From Ferruginibacter sp. (lineage in GTDB: Bacteria; Bacteroidota; Bacteroidia; Chitinophagales; Chitinophagaceae): a stretch of 64,000 nt of DNA. The position numbers and the translations under genes were made by a program. Below are positions 44,254 to 55,219 of this stretch, piece by piece; positions within the stretch are counted from its first letter, which is position 1; each line of letters opens with the position of its first letter. The stretch is taken from the NCBI GenBank assembly GCA_013141115.1, contig JABFRP010000001.1, positions 1 through 64,000 on the forward strand, given 5' to 3'. Below the pieces are notes generated by a model. That model was not told the DNA's origin, made no database searches, and saw only the letters and a program-made list of their open reading frames with translations.

Positions 44254-45534
44254 TTAATTGCATGTAATTAAATAATAATTCTTTTTGCCCTTTTGCACCA
44301 GTAAATATTTATTATGCAGTAACAATGATGGTTCAATTTTAAATTCCGGTTGCTCTACTTTTTTTCGGTTAATGCTTAGCCCGCCATTTTGTATCATTTT
44401 TCTTGCCTCCCCTTTGCTGGGGAAAATGGCTGTTTCAACTAAAAGGTCAATTACAGCAATGCTTGCTTTAATTTTTTCTGCAGCAAAATTATACTTTACA
44501 ATACCTTCCATATTATTCAAGTCCTCTTCACTTAAGTCTTCGGCTGCGGCAGTATTGTTGGCAAATAATTTTTCTGTGGTTTCTATTGCCTTATTATATT
44601 CTTCCTGGCCATGCACAAAAATGGTAATTTCTTTAGCCAGTGTTTTTTGCAACAACCTCTTTGAGGCATCTGTTTTATGTTCGGCAATTAAAGTGTCAAT
44701 AGTTGGCATATCTAAAAATGTAAAGATCTTTATCCAACCTTCTGCATCAATATCATTGGCATTTAACCAAAATTGGTAAAATTGGTAAGGTGATGTTTTA
44801 CCAGCATCCAGCCATACATTTCCTTTTTCTGTTTTGCCAAACTTACCGCCATCTGCTTTTTTAATTAACGGGCAAGTAAAAGCAAAAGCTTCGCCGCCAT
44901 CTTTTCTTCTTATTAATTCGGTACCGGTAACAATATTGCCCCATTGATCGCTGCCACCCATTTGCAGTTTGCAATTTTTGTTTTTGTACAACCAGTAAAA
45001 ATCAAACCCTTGTACCAACTGATAGGTAAATTCGGTAAAGCTCATGCCTGCTTCGCTATTTAATCTTTTCTTTACACTGTCTTTAGCCATCATGTAGTTA
45101 ACGGTAATGTGTTTGCCGGTATCTCTTATAAAATCTAAAAAAGAAATATTTTTAAACCAATCGTAATTATTGGCCATTTCGGCCGCATTGGGTTTGCTGG
45201 CATCAAAGTTTAAAAATTTTTCCAGTTGAGCTTTTACGCAGGCTACGTTATGGTTTAAAACATCCTCGCTTAATAAATTACGTTCTTCGCTTTTGCCGCT
45301 GGGGTCGCCAACCATACCGGTGGCACCACCAACAAGTGCAATAGGTTTGTGCCCGGCTTTTTGTAAATGAATTAATAGTATAATAGGTACCAGGCTACCA
45401 ATGTGTAAACTATCGGCAGTGGGGTCAAAGCCAATATAGGCCGTGGTCATTTCTTTTTTCAGTTGCTCTTTTGTACCGGGCATAATGTCCTGGATCATGC
45501 CTCTCCATTGTAATTCTTCTATCAGATCTTGCAT
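44254..45534 (-). CDS. tyrS: tyrosyl-tRNA synthetase
   Basis: A 426-residue class I synthetase charging tRNA-Tyr. HIGH-like motif HIGSLVPI near 41, tyrosine site [30 protein letters not shown]-like KFGKTEKGN, and a C-terminal S4-like domain ([21 protein letters not shown]). Complete. Confidence 0.97.
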   Translation of the reverse strand: MQDLIEELQWRGMIQDIMPGTKEQLKKEMTTAYIGFDPTADSLHIGSLVPIILLIHLQKAGHKPIALVGGATGMVGDPSGKSEERNLLSEDVLNHNVACVKAQLEKFLNFDASKPNAAEMANNYDWFKNISFLDFIRDTGKHITVNYMMAKDSVKKRLNSEAGMSFTEFTYQLVQGFDFYWLYKNKNCKLQMGGSDQWGNIVTGTELIRRKDGGEAFAFTCPLIKKADGGKFGKTEKGNVWLDAGKTSPYQFYQFWLNANDIDAEGWIKIFTFLDMPTIDTLIAEHKTDASKRLLQKTLAKEITIFVHGQEEYNKAIETTEKLFANNTAAAEDLSEEDLNNMEGIVKYNFAAEKIKASIAVIDLLVETAIFPSKGEARKMIQNGGLSINRKKVEQPEFKIEPSLLLHNKYLLVQKGKKNYYLITCN

Positions 45535-45846
45535 AAAAATTATTTATAAAACTTACGGCTTATTGTTTCCGTATTTAAAAGCGTAATTATTTTGGCAAAA
45601 ATGCTTATAAAAAGTGATAAAACCACAGGTGATATAGGGTTAAGTATAACATTTTTCATTTAGCAAAGCATCCAATTGGTAGTAATAAGGGTCTTTGCTA
45701 AAGAAAAGGAGAGTAAGAAAAATATATTGCATACGATACCCATATAAATCTTAATTTTATTTGGAATATGAACACAATTTACCAAGTAATAATACGTTTT
45801 AGAGGTTAATATCCTTTAAAATTCACGGCTAACCCCCAACAATATT
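45535..45846. other. 312-bp spacer between divergent tyrS and porV-like genes
   Basis: It contains the promoters of both genes. I see no open frame, RNA or strong hairpin, and no exact TAnnTTTG box. Confidence 0.4.
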
Positions 45847-46953
45847 ATGAGATTAAACGCCAAAACTGGTTTGCTATTGATGATTATTTTACCTGCAATA
45901 GGTTTTGCTCAGTTCAGAAAATACTCCAACGAATTTTTAAATATAGGCGCAGGTGCACGGGGCCTTGCAATGGGAAATGCTCAGGTAGCATCAGTTAGTG
46001 ACGCTACCGCCGGCTATTGGAATCCTGCTGGTTTAGTGGGTGTAAAAGATCATCCCAATCTTAATTTAATGCACGCCGAATATTTTGCTGGCATAGCAAA
46101 ATACGATTATGCCGCATTGGCCATCCCTATAAATGATAATAAAAGAACTATAGGTGTTTCTGTTTTGCGTTTTGCAGTAGATGATATTCCCAACACACTT
46201 TATCTTGTAGAGCCAGATGGCAGTATCAACTATAATAACATAAAAACTTTTTCTTCTGCCGATTGGGCATTTCTTTTATCTTTTGCGCAAAATGTAAAAG
46301 TTACCGAAAACAAACGCATCAGTTTTGGCGCCAATGCAAAAGTGATTTATCGCAAAGTAGGCAGCTTTGCTACTGCATGGGGCTTTGGTTTAGATGCAGG
46401 TATACAAATGCACGGCAAAAGAGGTCATTTTGGAATTGTTGCAAGAGACCTGACCACCACATTTAATGCATGGTCATTTAAGTTTACCGAAAAAGAAAAA
46501 GAGGTTTTATATCTTACCAATAACGAAATACCTGTTAAGTCAACTGAGCTTACAGCCCCACGTGTAGTAATTGGTGGAGGATATAATTTCAGGTTAGGTA
46601 AATCGGTTAATCTAATGGCCGAAGCTAATCTTGATATAACATTTGATGGCAAAAGAAATACCGTTTTCAGCAGCGATCCGGTAAGTGTGGATCCTCATCT
46701 TGGTTTAGAGGCCAGTATTAAAGAAGTGTTTTTTGTAAGAGGTGGTATTACTAATTTTCAAAAAGCATTAGCTGATGGAGATACCACCAATCAAAAAAAA
46801 GTATGGATATATCAACCCAGTGTAGGCGCAGGGTTTAAAATAAAAAATGTAATGCTGGATTATGCATTTACCAACCTGGCCAATCAATCTAACCCTTTAT
46901 ACACCCATATATTTTCTTTGCGGATAAATTTGATCAAAAAAGAAAATGATTAA
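45847..46953 (+). CDS. PorV/PorQ-family type IX secretion protein (PorV2-like)
   Basis: A 368-residue outer-membrane beta-barrel protein with signal peptide (1-21) and the family start FLNIGAGARGLAMGNAQVAS, then TAGYWNPAGL. PorV-type proteins shuttle T9SS cargo to the PorU sortase. It lies 17 bp before porU and is surely in the same operon. The PorV2 subtype is a guess from this pairing. Confidence 0.88.
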   Translation: MRLNAKTGLLLMIILPAIGFAQFRKYSNEFLNIGAGARGLAMGNAQVASVSDATAGYWNPAGLVGVKDHPNLNLMHAEYFAGIAKYDYAALAIPINDNKRTIGVSVLRFAVDDIPNTLYLVEPDGSINYNNIKTFSSADWAFLLSFAQNVKVTENKRISFGANAKVIYRKVGSFATAWGFGLDAGIQMHGKRGHFGIVARDLTTTFNAWSFKFTEKEKEVLYLTNNEIPVKSTELTAPRVVIGGGYNFRLGKSVNLMAEANLDITFDGKRNTVFSSDPVSVDPHLGLEASIKEVFFVRGGITNFQKALADGDTTNQKKVWIYQPSVGAGFKIKNVMLDYAFTNLANQSNPLYTHIFSLRINLIKKEND

Positions 46954-46970
46954 AATATAACAGATTTTTT

Positions 46971-49900
46971 ATGAAAAAATTTTTATTTACTACAGTTGTT
47001 TTGTTGCTTGTACTTACAAGCTATTCGCAATTAAACAATAGTTGGATAGACTATAGTAAAACCTATTATAAATTTAAAATTACTAAAGATACCCTTTGCC
47101 GTATTTATCAGCCTGCTTTGGCTGCTGCCGGTTTAGGAAGTGCCGCAGCACAGGATTTTCAGCTTTGGCGCAATGGTAAGCAGGTAAGGGTATACACCTC
47201 TGTAACAAGTGGAACATTGGGCGCATCAGACTTTATTGAGTTTTGGGGAGAGATGAATGATGGTAAGGCAGACAAAACATTGTACAGAGATACCGCTTTT
47301 CAATTAGATGATAAATACAGTTTATTTTCAGATACAGCAACCTACTACCTAACAGTAAATTCAGGCGGAGGAAATTTAAGGTATGTGCAAACCAGTAACC
47401 CTGTTGCAGCAAATGTGCTGCCGGCAGATACTTATTTTATGCGTAGGGTGGAGGGACACTATAAAAGCCGTATTAACCGGGGATATGCAGCTTTATTAGG
47501 AGAGAGTGTATATTCATCGGCTTATGATATTGGAGAAGGCTGGACGAGTAATGATATTAGTGCAAGCGCCCCTTTAAGTAATGTTACTTATGGCCTTAAC
47601 AGATATGCAGCAGGGCCTGCTAATAGTGTGACATTTACAATAGCAGCATTTGGTAATGCTTTATTTACAAGAGACTTGGGTGCAAAGCTTAACGGCACTG
47701 CTGTTTTACCTGCGGTAAACCCAATGCCTTTTTTTAGTTATCGTAAAGATACTGTTAGAAACCTGCCTTTGTCCATACTTACAAGCCCGGCATTTGTTGG
47801 GGTAAGTGTAAGGGGTGAAAATTCTTCCAATGCAGGAAGCGATCGTATTGTTGTTGCAGGTTTTTCTGTTACTTATCCGGCAACATTTAATTTTAACAAT
47901 GAAACAAATTTTCAGTTTGAACTGGCAGCATCTGCAACAGGCAACTATTTAGTAATTAATAATTTTAACAACAATGGCGTTGAGCCCATTTTGTATGATA
48001 TTAATAATGGCCGACGCTACCTGGGAGATATTAGCACAGCCGGGCAAGTAAAGTTTGCACTACCAGCTTCGGCGGATGCTGTAAGAAAGTTTATTTTAAT
48101 TAACCAAAGTGCATCTAACCTGGTTAGCATTGCTGCTTTAGTACCAAAAACATTTTTAAATTTTTCTATAGCTGCCAACCAGGGAGATTATATCATTATC
48201 AGTAATACTGCATTGTATAATAACGGAAGTGGAATAAATTATGTAGATCAGTACCGGCAATACAGAAGTTCGGTAGCAGGAGGTAGCTTTAATGCAAAGG
48301 TTTATAATATAGATGAGCTTATTGAGCAATTTGGATTTGGGATCAATAAGCATCCGGTTGCAATACGTGATTTTGTACGTTATGCCAATCAGCAGTTTGC
48401 CAGCAAGCCTAAGTATGTTTTTTTAATTGGCAGGGCTGTTGTTTATAACGAATATAGGCTTAACGAAGCCAGTGTTGATGCCAATAAACTTAATTTGGTG
48501 CCAACTTTTGGCTGGCCGGCTTCCGATGTGCTACTGGTAAGCAATCCCGGCACGGTGGTGCCCATTGTTCCGATAGGCCGTATTGGAGCAGTAACAGGTA
48601 ACGAGGTGGGGTACTATCTTGAAAAAATGAAACAGTATGAACAAGCACAGCAATCTCCCAACCAAACAGTTGCTGATAAGGCGTGGATGAAAAATATTGT
48701 GCATATTTCAGGCGGTGCTGATAGTTTGGAAACCGCAAGTTTTAAAGATCATTTAAACCAGTATAAAATAACTGCAGAAGATACTTTGTTTGGTGCTCAT
48801 GTAGAAACTTTTGCTAAATCAAGTTCGGGCCCGGTGCAGGAAGCAAGCAGTAGCAGAATAGAACAATTATTTAAGGAAGGATTAAGCTTTATCACTTACT
48901 TCGGGCACTCTTCAGCAAGTACACTGGCATTTAATCTTAGCAATCCCGAAACGTATCAAAATCAGGGTAAATATCCTTTCTTTAATGTAAGCGGTTGCAG
49001 TGCTGGTAATTTTTACAATTTCGATGGCACACGTTTGCTAGGTAATATGTCTCTTTCAGAGAAATATATTTTTGCAAGTCAAAAAGGAAGTATTGGCTTC
49101 TTTGCAGATTCTCATTTTGGTATTGAACCTTTTCTGAATTACTACAACATCAATTTTTATAATGAATTTTGTAAAAATGACTACGGAAGTTCAGTAGGTA
49201 AGCAATTACAAAAAGTAATTGCTACCATAGGCAGTAATCCGCAATCACTGGATTATTATACCAGGATACATCTGGAAGAATTATCACTGCATGGCGATCC
49301 TGCATTAAAAATAAATGCACATGCAAAACCAGATTATATTATCGAACCACAGTTAATAAAAATAAGCCCTTCAATAATTTCAGTTGCCAACACAGATTTT
49401 AATGTTAACGTTAAAATGCTGAACATTGGAATGGCTATTAATGATTCGATAAGAGTAACAGTAAAACGTAAACTGCCTAATGATAGCATTAAGGTTTTAT
49501 TTAACGCTATTGTTCCTGCAATGAAATACAGTGATTCATTAGCTTTTGTAGTGCCCATCAATCCAATTACAGATAAAGGATTAAATAAAATAATAGTAAC
49601 GCTTGATGTAGATAATAAGATAGCCGAGCTTTCGGAAATGAATAATACTACTGAAAAAGAATTTTATATTTATGAAGATGAGTTGCGCCCTGTTTATCCT
49701 TACAATTACTCTATCATCAATCAACAGAATTTAACTTTTACAGCAAGTACCGCTAATCCTTTGGCACCACTCAGGCAATATGTAATGGAAATTGATACCA
49801 CTGAATTTTTTAATTCTTCTTTTAAGAAAAACTATAATGCATCCGGCGTAGGTGGTGTGGTGGAGTTTAAACCAACCAATATTACATTTACAGATAGTAC

Positions 49901-52058
49901 TGTATATTATTGGAGAACTTCAATGGTGCCTGTTAACAATGCCAATATAATCTGGAATAATTCTTCTTTTGTGTATTTGCCTGCTGTTACCAATGGCTGG
50001 AACCAGTCTCACATATTCCAGCATTTTAAATCGGGTTATACCAATATGACATTGGATAGTGCATCAAAAATTTTAAAATTTAATCCAAGAACAACTATCC
50101 TTATTTCAAATAATGGTATGTACCCTATTAGTTTAACCGAAGGGGATGAATTTAATTTGATGGTTAACGGGGCTTCTTATATTTATGATGATTGCGGCGT
50201 AGGTAGAAATTTGGTGTTCTATTTATTTAACCCGGCTTCTTTAGATCCTGTTTTTAATGCTCCCACAAACACACCTGGCAGATATGGCAGTACTATGCCT
50301 TGTGCAGCTGCAACAGAACATCAATTCTCTTTTGATTTTGGTGTTCCCGGAGCTGGGGGTATAGGGGCTCGTAAGTTAATTAAAGATTTTATGGATTCAA
50401 TTCCCTCCGGTTACTATGTAGTTGTAAAAAATACCATGCCTGCTGCAGCTACAGGCCCTATTTGGTCATTTGCTAACGATTGGGTATTGGATGGGCCAGC
50501 GGGTTCTACCTTAACTGATAAATTAAAAAATGTTGGTTTTGCTACTATTGATTCTTTTAACAGAGCCCGGTGTTGGACCTTTGCGTATAAGAAAAATGAT
50601 GCGGCTAATTTTACACCTGTATATAGTATGAGTGCTGGTGTCTTTGATAAAAACTCCCTTGAATTTAATATCTATGGTAAACAGGCAGAGGGTACAATAA
50701 AATCACCTGTATTCGGGCCATCTAAAAAATGGGAAATGTTACACTGGAGAGGTAGTAGTGTGGAAAATCCAACTGCCGATGTAGTAAATATTGGTGTGTA
50801 TGGTATTAACAATGCAGGTACATCAACCTTATTAAAAACTATTACCTCAGCAAAAGATACTACACTAAATTTTGTTGATGCTAACTTATACCCATATATC
50901 CAATTGCAAATGTATAACAGCGATTTTGATGTAGCCACCCCGTATCAACTAAATTACTGGCGTGTTAATGGCCAATTAGTTGCAGAAGGTACCATTGCAC
51001 CCAATGTACTTTTTCAAATGAAAGATACAGTAGAGCAAGGCGAGCTGATCGATTTTAAAGTAGCCTTTAAAAATATCAGCCCTGCTGCATTTGACAGCGC
51101 CATGAATTTCAAGCTTACAATCACAGACAATAATAATTTCCCTAATATTATTACTCTTCCTAAGGGGAAAATTTTAATTGCAGGAGATACACTTTCGGTG
51201 CAATATAAAATTGACACCAAGAATTATCCGGGAAATAATACTTTGTTTTTAGATGTTAACCCTAATAACGACCAGCCCGAACAAACGCATTTTAATAATG
51301 TGTTGTTTAAAGACTTTTATGTAAAACCGGATAATTATAATCCGTTGCTGGATGTTACTTTTGATGGAGTGCATATACTTAATAAAGATATTGTAGCAGC
51401 CAAGCCACATATTTATATTAAGCTTAAAGACGAAAGTAGGTTTTTAGCGTTAAGTGATACTGCATTACTTAAAGTACAGGTAATTTACCCTGATAAAACA
51501 GTGCATACTTATAACTTTGGAGATACTATGCGCTTTAACCCGGCCAGCCTTGGCAGTGGTGAAAATAGTGCCAGTATAGATTTTATGCCTTACTTCCCCG
51601 AAGATGGAGATTATGAATTGGTGGTATCGGGTAAAGATGTGGTGGGCAATAAAGCTGGCGCACTGGAGTATCATGTGATGTTTAGCGTTATCAATAAACC
51701 AATGATCTCCAATTTGCTGAATTATCCAAATCCGTTTACAACATCAACTGCGTTTGTATTTACAGTTACAGGTAGCGAAGTGCCGCAAAATATAAGGATA
51801 CAGATTTTAACCATTAGCGGTAAAGTTGTAAGAGAAATAACTAAAGACGAATTGGGGCCTATACATATTGGAAGAAATATTACCGACTTTAAATGGGATG
51901 GTACAGATATGTATGGCGCAAAATTAGCCAATGGAGTTTACCTGTATAGGGTATTAACTAATCTTAACGGCCAGTCGTTAGACAAGTACAAGGCAACCGG
52001 CGATAAAACAGATAAGTACTTTAATAAAGGGTACGGCAAAATGGTTATTATAAGATAG
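46971..52058 (+). CDS. porU: type IX secretion sortase PorU
   Basis: A 1695-residue cell-surface protein: signal peptide (1-20), large N-terminal domains, gingipain-like C25 peptidase domain with catalytic His646 (YFGHSSAS) and Cys676 (NVSGCSAG), CARDB-like repeats (about 790-900 and 1330-1420), and a C-terminal FlgD-like domain (LNYPNPFTTST, FKWDGTDMYG, LANGVYLYRV). PorU cleaves the C-terminal sorting signal of T9SS cargo and attaches cargo to surface sugar. It is longer than Porphyromonas PorU, as I recall for Chitinophagaceae. Confidence 0.93.
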   Translation: MKKFLFTTVVLLLVLTSYSQLNNSWIDYSKTYYKFKITKDTLCRIYQPALAAAGLGSAAAQDFQLWRNGKQVRVYTSVTSGTLGASDFIEFWGEMNDGKADKTLYRDTAFQLDDKYSLFSDTATYYLTVNSGGGNLRYVQTSNPVAANVLPADTYFMRRVEGHYKSRINRGYAALLGESVYSSAYDIGEGWTSNDISASAPLSNVTYGLNRYAAGPANSVTFTIAAFGNALFTRDLGAKLNGTAVLPAVNPMPFFSYRKDTVRNLPLSILTSPAFVGVSVRGENSSNAGSDRIVVAGFSVTYPATFNFNNETNFQFELAASATGNYLVINNFNNNGVEPILYDINNGRRYLGDISTAGQVKFALPASADAVRKFILINQSASNLVSIAALVPKTFLNFSIAANQGDYIIISNTALYNNGSGINYVDQYRQYRSSVAGGSFNAKVYNIDELIEQFGFGINKHPVAIRDFVRYANQQFASKPKYVFLIGRAVVYNEYRLNEASVDANKLNLVPTFGWPASDVLLVSNPGTVVPIVPIGRIGAVTGNEVGYYLEKMKQYEQAQQSPNQTVADKAWMKNIVHISGGADSLETASFKDHLNQYKITAEDTLFGAHVETFAKSSSGPVQEASSSRIEQLFKEGLSFITYFGHSSASTLAFNLSNPETYQNQGKYPFFNVSGCSAGNFYNFDGTRLLGNMSLSEKYIFASQKGSIGFFADSHFGIEPFLNYYNINFYNEFCKNDYGSSVGKQLQKVIATIGSNPQSLDYYTRIHLEELSLHGDPALKINAHAKPDYIIEPQLIKISPSIISVANTDFNVNVKMLNIGMAINDSIRVTVKRKLPNDSIKVLFNAIVPAMKYSDSLAFVVPINPITDKGLNKIIVTLDVDNKIAELSEMNNTTEKEFYIYEDELRPVYPYNYSIINQQNLTFTASTANPLAPLRQYVMEIDTTEFFNSSFKKNYNASGVGGVVEFKPTNITFTDSTVYYWRTSMVPVNNANIIWNNSSFVYLPAVTNGWNQSHIFQHFKSGYTNMTLDSASKILKFNPRTTILISNNGMYPISLTEGDEFNLMVNGASYIYDDCGVGRNLVFYLFNPASLDPVFNAPTNTPGRYGSTMPCAAATEHQFSFDFGVPGAGGIGARKLIKDFMDSIPSGYYVVVKNTMPAAATGPIWSFANDWVLDGPAGSTLTDKLKNVGFATIDSFNRARCWTFAYKKNDAANFTPVYSMSAGVFDKNSLEFNIYGKQAEGTIKSPVFGPSKKWEMLHWRGSSVENPTADVVNIGVYGINNAGTSTLLKTITSAKDTTLNFVDANLYPYIQLQMYNSDFDVATPYQLNYWRVNGQLVAEGTIAPNVLFQMKDTVEQGELIDFKVAFKNISPAAFDSAMNFKLTITDNNNFPNIITLPKGKILIAGDTLSVQYKIDTKNYPGNNTLFLDVNPNNDQPEQTHFNNVLFKDFYVKPDNYNPLLDVTFDGVHILNKDIVAAKPHIYIKLKDESRFLALSDTALLKVQVIYPDKTVHTYNFGDTMRFNPASLGSGENSASIDFMPYFPEDGDYELVVSGKDVVGNKAGALEYHVMFSVINKPMISNLLNYPNPFTTSTAFVFTVTGSEVPQNIRIQILTISGKVVREITKDELGPIHIGRNITDFKWDGTDMYGAKLANGVYLYRVLTNLNGQSLDKYKATGDKTDKYFNKGYGKMVIIR

Positions 52059-52080
52059 TAATAAAGAAGTAATAAATAGT

Positions 52081-52111
52081 AAGAGGCTGCAATTATTGCA
52101 GCCTCTTTTTT
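52081..52111 (+). terminator. rho-independent terminator after porU
   Basis: Twelve-bp perfect stem (AAGAGGCTGCAA and complement) with a 3-nt loop and a T tract. Confidence 0.9.
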
Positions 52112-52127
52112 ATTAAGTATAAGTAGT

Positions 52128-52135
52128 TATTTTTG
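52128..52135 (+). promoter_or_regulatory. -7 box of the OafA-like gene
   Basis: TATTTTTG fits TAnnTTTG, 11 bases before the ATG, so the mRNA would be nearly leaderless. Confidence 0.4.
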
Positions 52136-52146
52136 AATAATACAAA

Positions 52147-53280
52147 ATGGCAAATAAAATTTATTTTAAAAATCTTAATTCGCTTAGGTTTATCGCTGCA
52201 TTAATTGTTTTGCTAAGCCATGTGGGCCAGTTGGTAAATGTATTTGGTGTTGCAGATAATTTTAAGCCATTTTATTCTTCCCCTGTGCAAGGCGAGTTGG
52301 GGGTTATCTTATTTTTTGCATTAAGTGGGTTTTTAATCACCTGGTTATTATTGGCAGAACAAAAGTTAACTGGCACTATTAATGTAAAAGCGTTTTACAT
52401 CAGAAGGGCTTTAAGAATATGGCCTTTATATTTTTTAACTATCCTACTGGCAATTTTTGTTTTCCCTTTTATTGATTTTTTAGTTTTTAAAGGGTATGAT
52501 GCTGCAGTCATATGGTCAAGATTATCATGGAAGCTTTTTTTCTATTGCATTTTTATGCCCAATATAGTGATGGATTTCTTAGGCTTTATACCTTATGCCG
52601 CACACAGCTGGACGATTGGTGCCGAGGAACAATTTTATTTTCTTTGGCCACTATTGTTTAAAAAGGTTAAAAACAAGATAATGATTTTTGCAGGGGTATT
52701 GATTATTTACCTGGCAGTGTATTATTTTTTGCGTTATTTCCCTAACGAAAATAAATACAGCAAAATAGGGTTTTTAATATGGTCACGCTACCCCATAAGT
52801 TGTATGGCCATAGGCGGCTTATATGCATACCTTGCTTTTATAAAAAATGCTGCTACAGAAAAGATAAAAAGAATATTGTTTACAGTATGGGTTCAATTAA
52901 CAATGGTTGGGCTACTATTTACACTGGCTTTTACAGCTTATTATTTTAAGTTTTTTAATAACGAGATATATGCCATATTACTTGGCTACCAGGTTTGTAA
53001 TTTAGCTGTAAACCCAAAGCCCATCTTTAGCCTGGAAAGCAAATTATTGAGCTACCTGGGCAAAATATCCTACGGGATATACATGTTTCATCCGTTGGCA
53101 ATAGTATGTGCAATAAAATTATGTTTACTGCTTCAAGTTACCTATAGCTTCTTGCTTTACCCATTATCTGTAATAATTGCCATAGCATTATCCGCAGTTT
53201 CGTACCGGATTTTAGAAAAATATTTTATTAGAAAAAAAACAAGATACTCTGCAATAATAAGTGGAGACAATGTTAAATAA
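52147..53280 (+). CDS. acyltransferase 3 family (OafA-like) membrane protein
   Basis: A 377-residue paralogue of the protein at 43056: NLNSLRFIAALIVLLSH, GVILFFALSGFLITWLL, IRRALRIWPLYFL, AHSWTIGAEEQFYFLWP, LGKISYGIYMFHPL. About ten transmembrane helices. Likely O-acetylates a surface glycan. It lies between porU and the Hsp70 gene with its own promoter. Confidence 0.92.
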   Translation: MANKIYFKNLNSLRFIAALIVLLSHVGQLVNVFGVADNFKPFYSSPVQGELGVILFFALSGFLITWLLLAEQKLTGTINVKAFYIRRALRIWPLYFLTILLAIFVFPFIDFLVFKGYDAAVIWSRLSWKLFFYCIFMPNIVMDFLGFIPYAAHSWTIGAEEQFYFLWPLLFKKVKNKIMIFAGVLIIYLAVYYFLRYFPNENKYSKIGFLIWSRYPISCMAIGGLYAYLAFIKNAATEKIKRILFTVWVQLTMVGLLFTLAFTAYYFKFFNNEIYAILLGYQVCNLAVNPKPIFSLESKLLSYLGKISYGIYMFHPLAIVCAIKLCLLLQVTYSFLLYPLSVIIAIALSAVSYRILEKYFIRKKTRYSAIISGDNVK

Positions 53281-53332
53281 AATTGTTCCCCTTATCGAAA
53301 TTGCTTTGCAATATTAAACAGGTGTTATTCAT

Positions 53333-53340
53333 TAACTTTG
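53333..53340 (+). promoter_or_regulatory. -7 box of the Hsp70 gene
   Basis: TAACTTTG matches TAnnTTTG and lies 12 bases before the ATG. Confidence 0.45.
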
Positions 53341-53352
53341 CAAAAAAAATAA

Positions 53353-55203
53353 ATGGCTAAAATAGCTATCAATATAACCACCGGCAGTTTGCAGCAAAAC
53401 GAAATGATTGTAGGTATTGATTTAGGCACCACCAATAGTTTAGTGGCAATTATTCACCCCGAAAGTAAAAAGCCAGTTGCGCTAAAGGAACACAACAGCA
53501 GCTCGCTGGTACCCTCCGTTATCCATTTTGGTAATGCTGGCGATTTAGTGGTGGGCAACGAGGCCAAACAATATTTGGTCAGCGATCCGGCACACACCAT
53601 TTTTTCGGCAAAGCGCCTGATGGGAAAAACGTATAAAGACCTAGGTGATCATACAGCTTCCTTTGCCTATAAAGTTATTGATGATGAAGGAAGCTTAGTA
53701 AAGGTACAAGTAGACGATAAGTTTTATTCTCCGGTTGATTTGTCTTCTCTTATTTTAAAAGAATTAAAAACACAGGCTGAACATATTTTAAAAACCACAG
53801 TTAGCAAAGCTGTAATTACTGTGCCGGCTTATTTTAATGATGCACAGCGACAGGCAACAAGAGATGCAGGAAGATTGGCTGGGCTGGATGTATTACGCAT
53901 CATCAATGAACCAACAGCGGCCAGCCTGGCTTATGGTTTTGGTATTGATAAAGAAGAGGTGAAAACTATTGCAGTGTACGATTTGGGTGGTGGCACTTTT
54001 GATATCTCTATCTTAACTATTAACAGCGGCATATTTGAAGTGTTATCTACAAACGGAGATACATTTTTAGGTGGAGATGATTTGGATATGGCGATCGTGA
54101 ATTTCTGGATGTCCCAAAACAATTTTTCAGGCAATGAGAATGAAGTAAAGCAGCAGTTGCGTTTAAAAGCGGAGGAAGCAAAAAAATATTTATCGGGTAA
54201 TGATATTTTTACTGCTGAGCATAACAATCAGAAGATAAGTATAACAAAAACAGAATTTGAGGAAATAATACAACCAATTATTGAAAAAACAATTAGCTGC
54301 TGTGCCAATGCGTTAAAAGATTCCGGACTGGCTAAAAAAGAAATTGATGAAGTAATAATGGTGGGGGGCAGTACACGTACGCCATTGGTAAAACAAATGG
54401 TGAGTGGCTTTTTTGGCAAGCAGGTTAACGATACCGTAAATCCTGATGAGGTGGTAGCATTAGGCGCCGCCATACAGGCAGATATTTTAGCAGGCAATAC
54501 AAAAGATCTATTGTTGCTGGATATAACACCACTTTCTTTAGGGTTGGAAACTATGGGAGGTTTAATGGATGTATTGCTGCCACGCAATAGTAAAATACCT
54601 GCAAAAGCAGCAAGGCAATACACCACTTACAAAGATGGACAAAGTGGAATGAAGATAGCTGTTTACCAGGGCGAAAGAGATATGGTGCAGGATAACCGAC
54701 AACTAGCAGCGTTTAATTTATCGGGCATACCGGCAATGCCTGCCGGCCTACCCAAAGTAGAAGTTAGTTTTTTAATAAATACAGATGGTATACTGGTAGT
54801 AAAAGCAAAAGAACTGCGTAGTGGAATTGAACAGGCCATACAGGTAAAACCGCAATACGAACTAACTGACGAAGATGTAGAAAAAATGCTGCTGGATTCT
54901 ATGCAAAATGCTGAAAAGGATATTGCACACAGGGCACTGGTAGAAGCAAAAACAGAAGCGGAGCAGTTGTTGGAAACCACAGAAAAATTTATTCAAAAAA
55001 ATATAACCGGATTAACAGCGCAGGAACTTAATGAAACTTCTTTGGCAATGCAGGCGCTGCAATTATCTCTGCAAATGGAGGATAAAAATTTAATTCAAAC
55101 AAAAACAGAGGAGTTAAATAATATTTCGAGACCCTATGCCGAAAGAATTATGGATACTGCAATAAGTAAATCAATGAGAGGAGAAAGTGTAAATAAATTC
55201 TAG
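53353..55203 (+). CDS. hscA: Hsp70-family chaperone, HscA-like
   Basis: A 616-residue Hsp70: ATPase domain with [60 protein letters not shown] and [10 protein letters not shown]; substrate domain with [14 protein letters not shown]; helical lid to the end. The length and short lid fit HscA, the chaperone for Fe-S scaffold transfer, rather than DnaK. No iscU or hscB is adjacent, so the HscA assignment is moderate. Confidence 0.88.
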   Translation: MAKIAINITTGSLQQNEMIVGIDLGTTNSLVAIIHPESKKPVALKEHNSSSLVPSVIHFGNAGDLVVGNEAKQYLVSDPAHTIFSAKRLMGKTYKDLGDHTASFAYKVIDDEGSLVKVQVDDKFYSPVDLSSLILKELKTQAEHILKTTVSKAVITVPAYFNDAQRQATRDAGRLAGLDVLRIINEPTAASLAYGFGIDKEEVKTIAVYDLGGGTFDISILTINSGIFEVLSTNGDTFLGGDDLDMAIVNFWMSQNNFSGNENEVKQQLRLKAEEAKKYLSGNDIFTAEHNNQKISITKTEFEEIIQPIIEKTISCCANALKDSGLAKKEIDEVIMVGGSTRTPLVKQMVSGFFGKQVNDTVNPDEVVALGAAIQADILAGNTKDLLLLDITPLSLGLETMGGLMDVLLPRNSKIPAKAARQYTTYKDGQSGMKIAVYQGERDMVQDNRQLAAFNLSGIPAMPAGLPKVEVSFLINTDGILVVKAKELRSGIEQAIQVKPQYELTDEDVEKMLLDSMQNAEKDIAHRALVEAKTEAEQLLETTEKFIQKNITGLTAQELNETSLAMQALQLSLQMEDKNLIQTKTEELNNISRPYAERIMDTAISKSMRGESVNKF

Positions 55204-55219
55204 GAATAATTTAAGGATA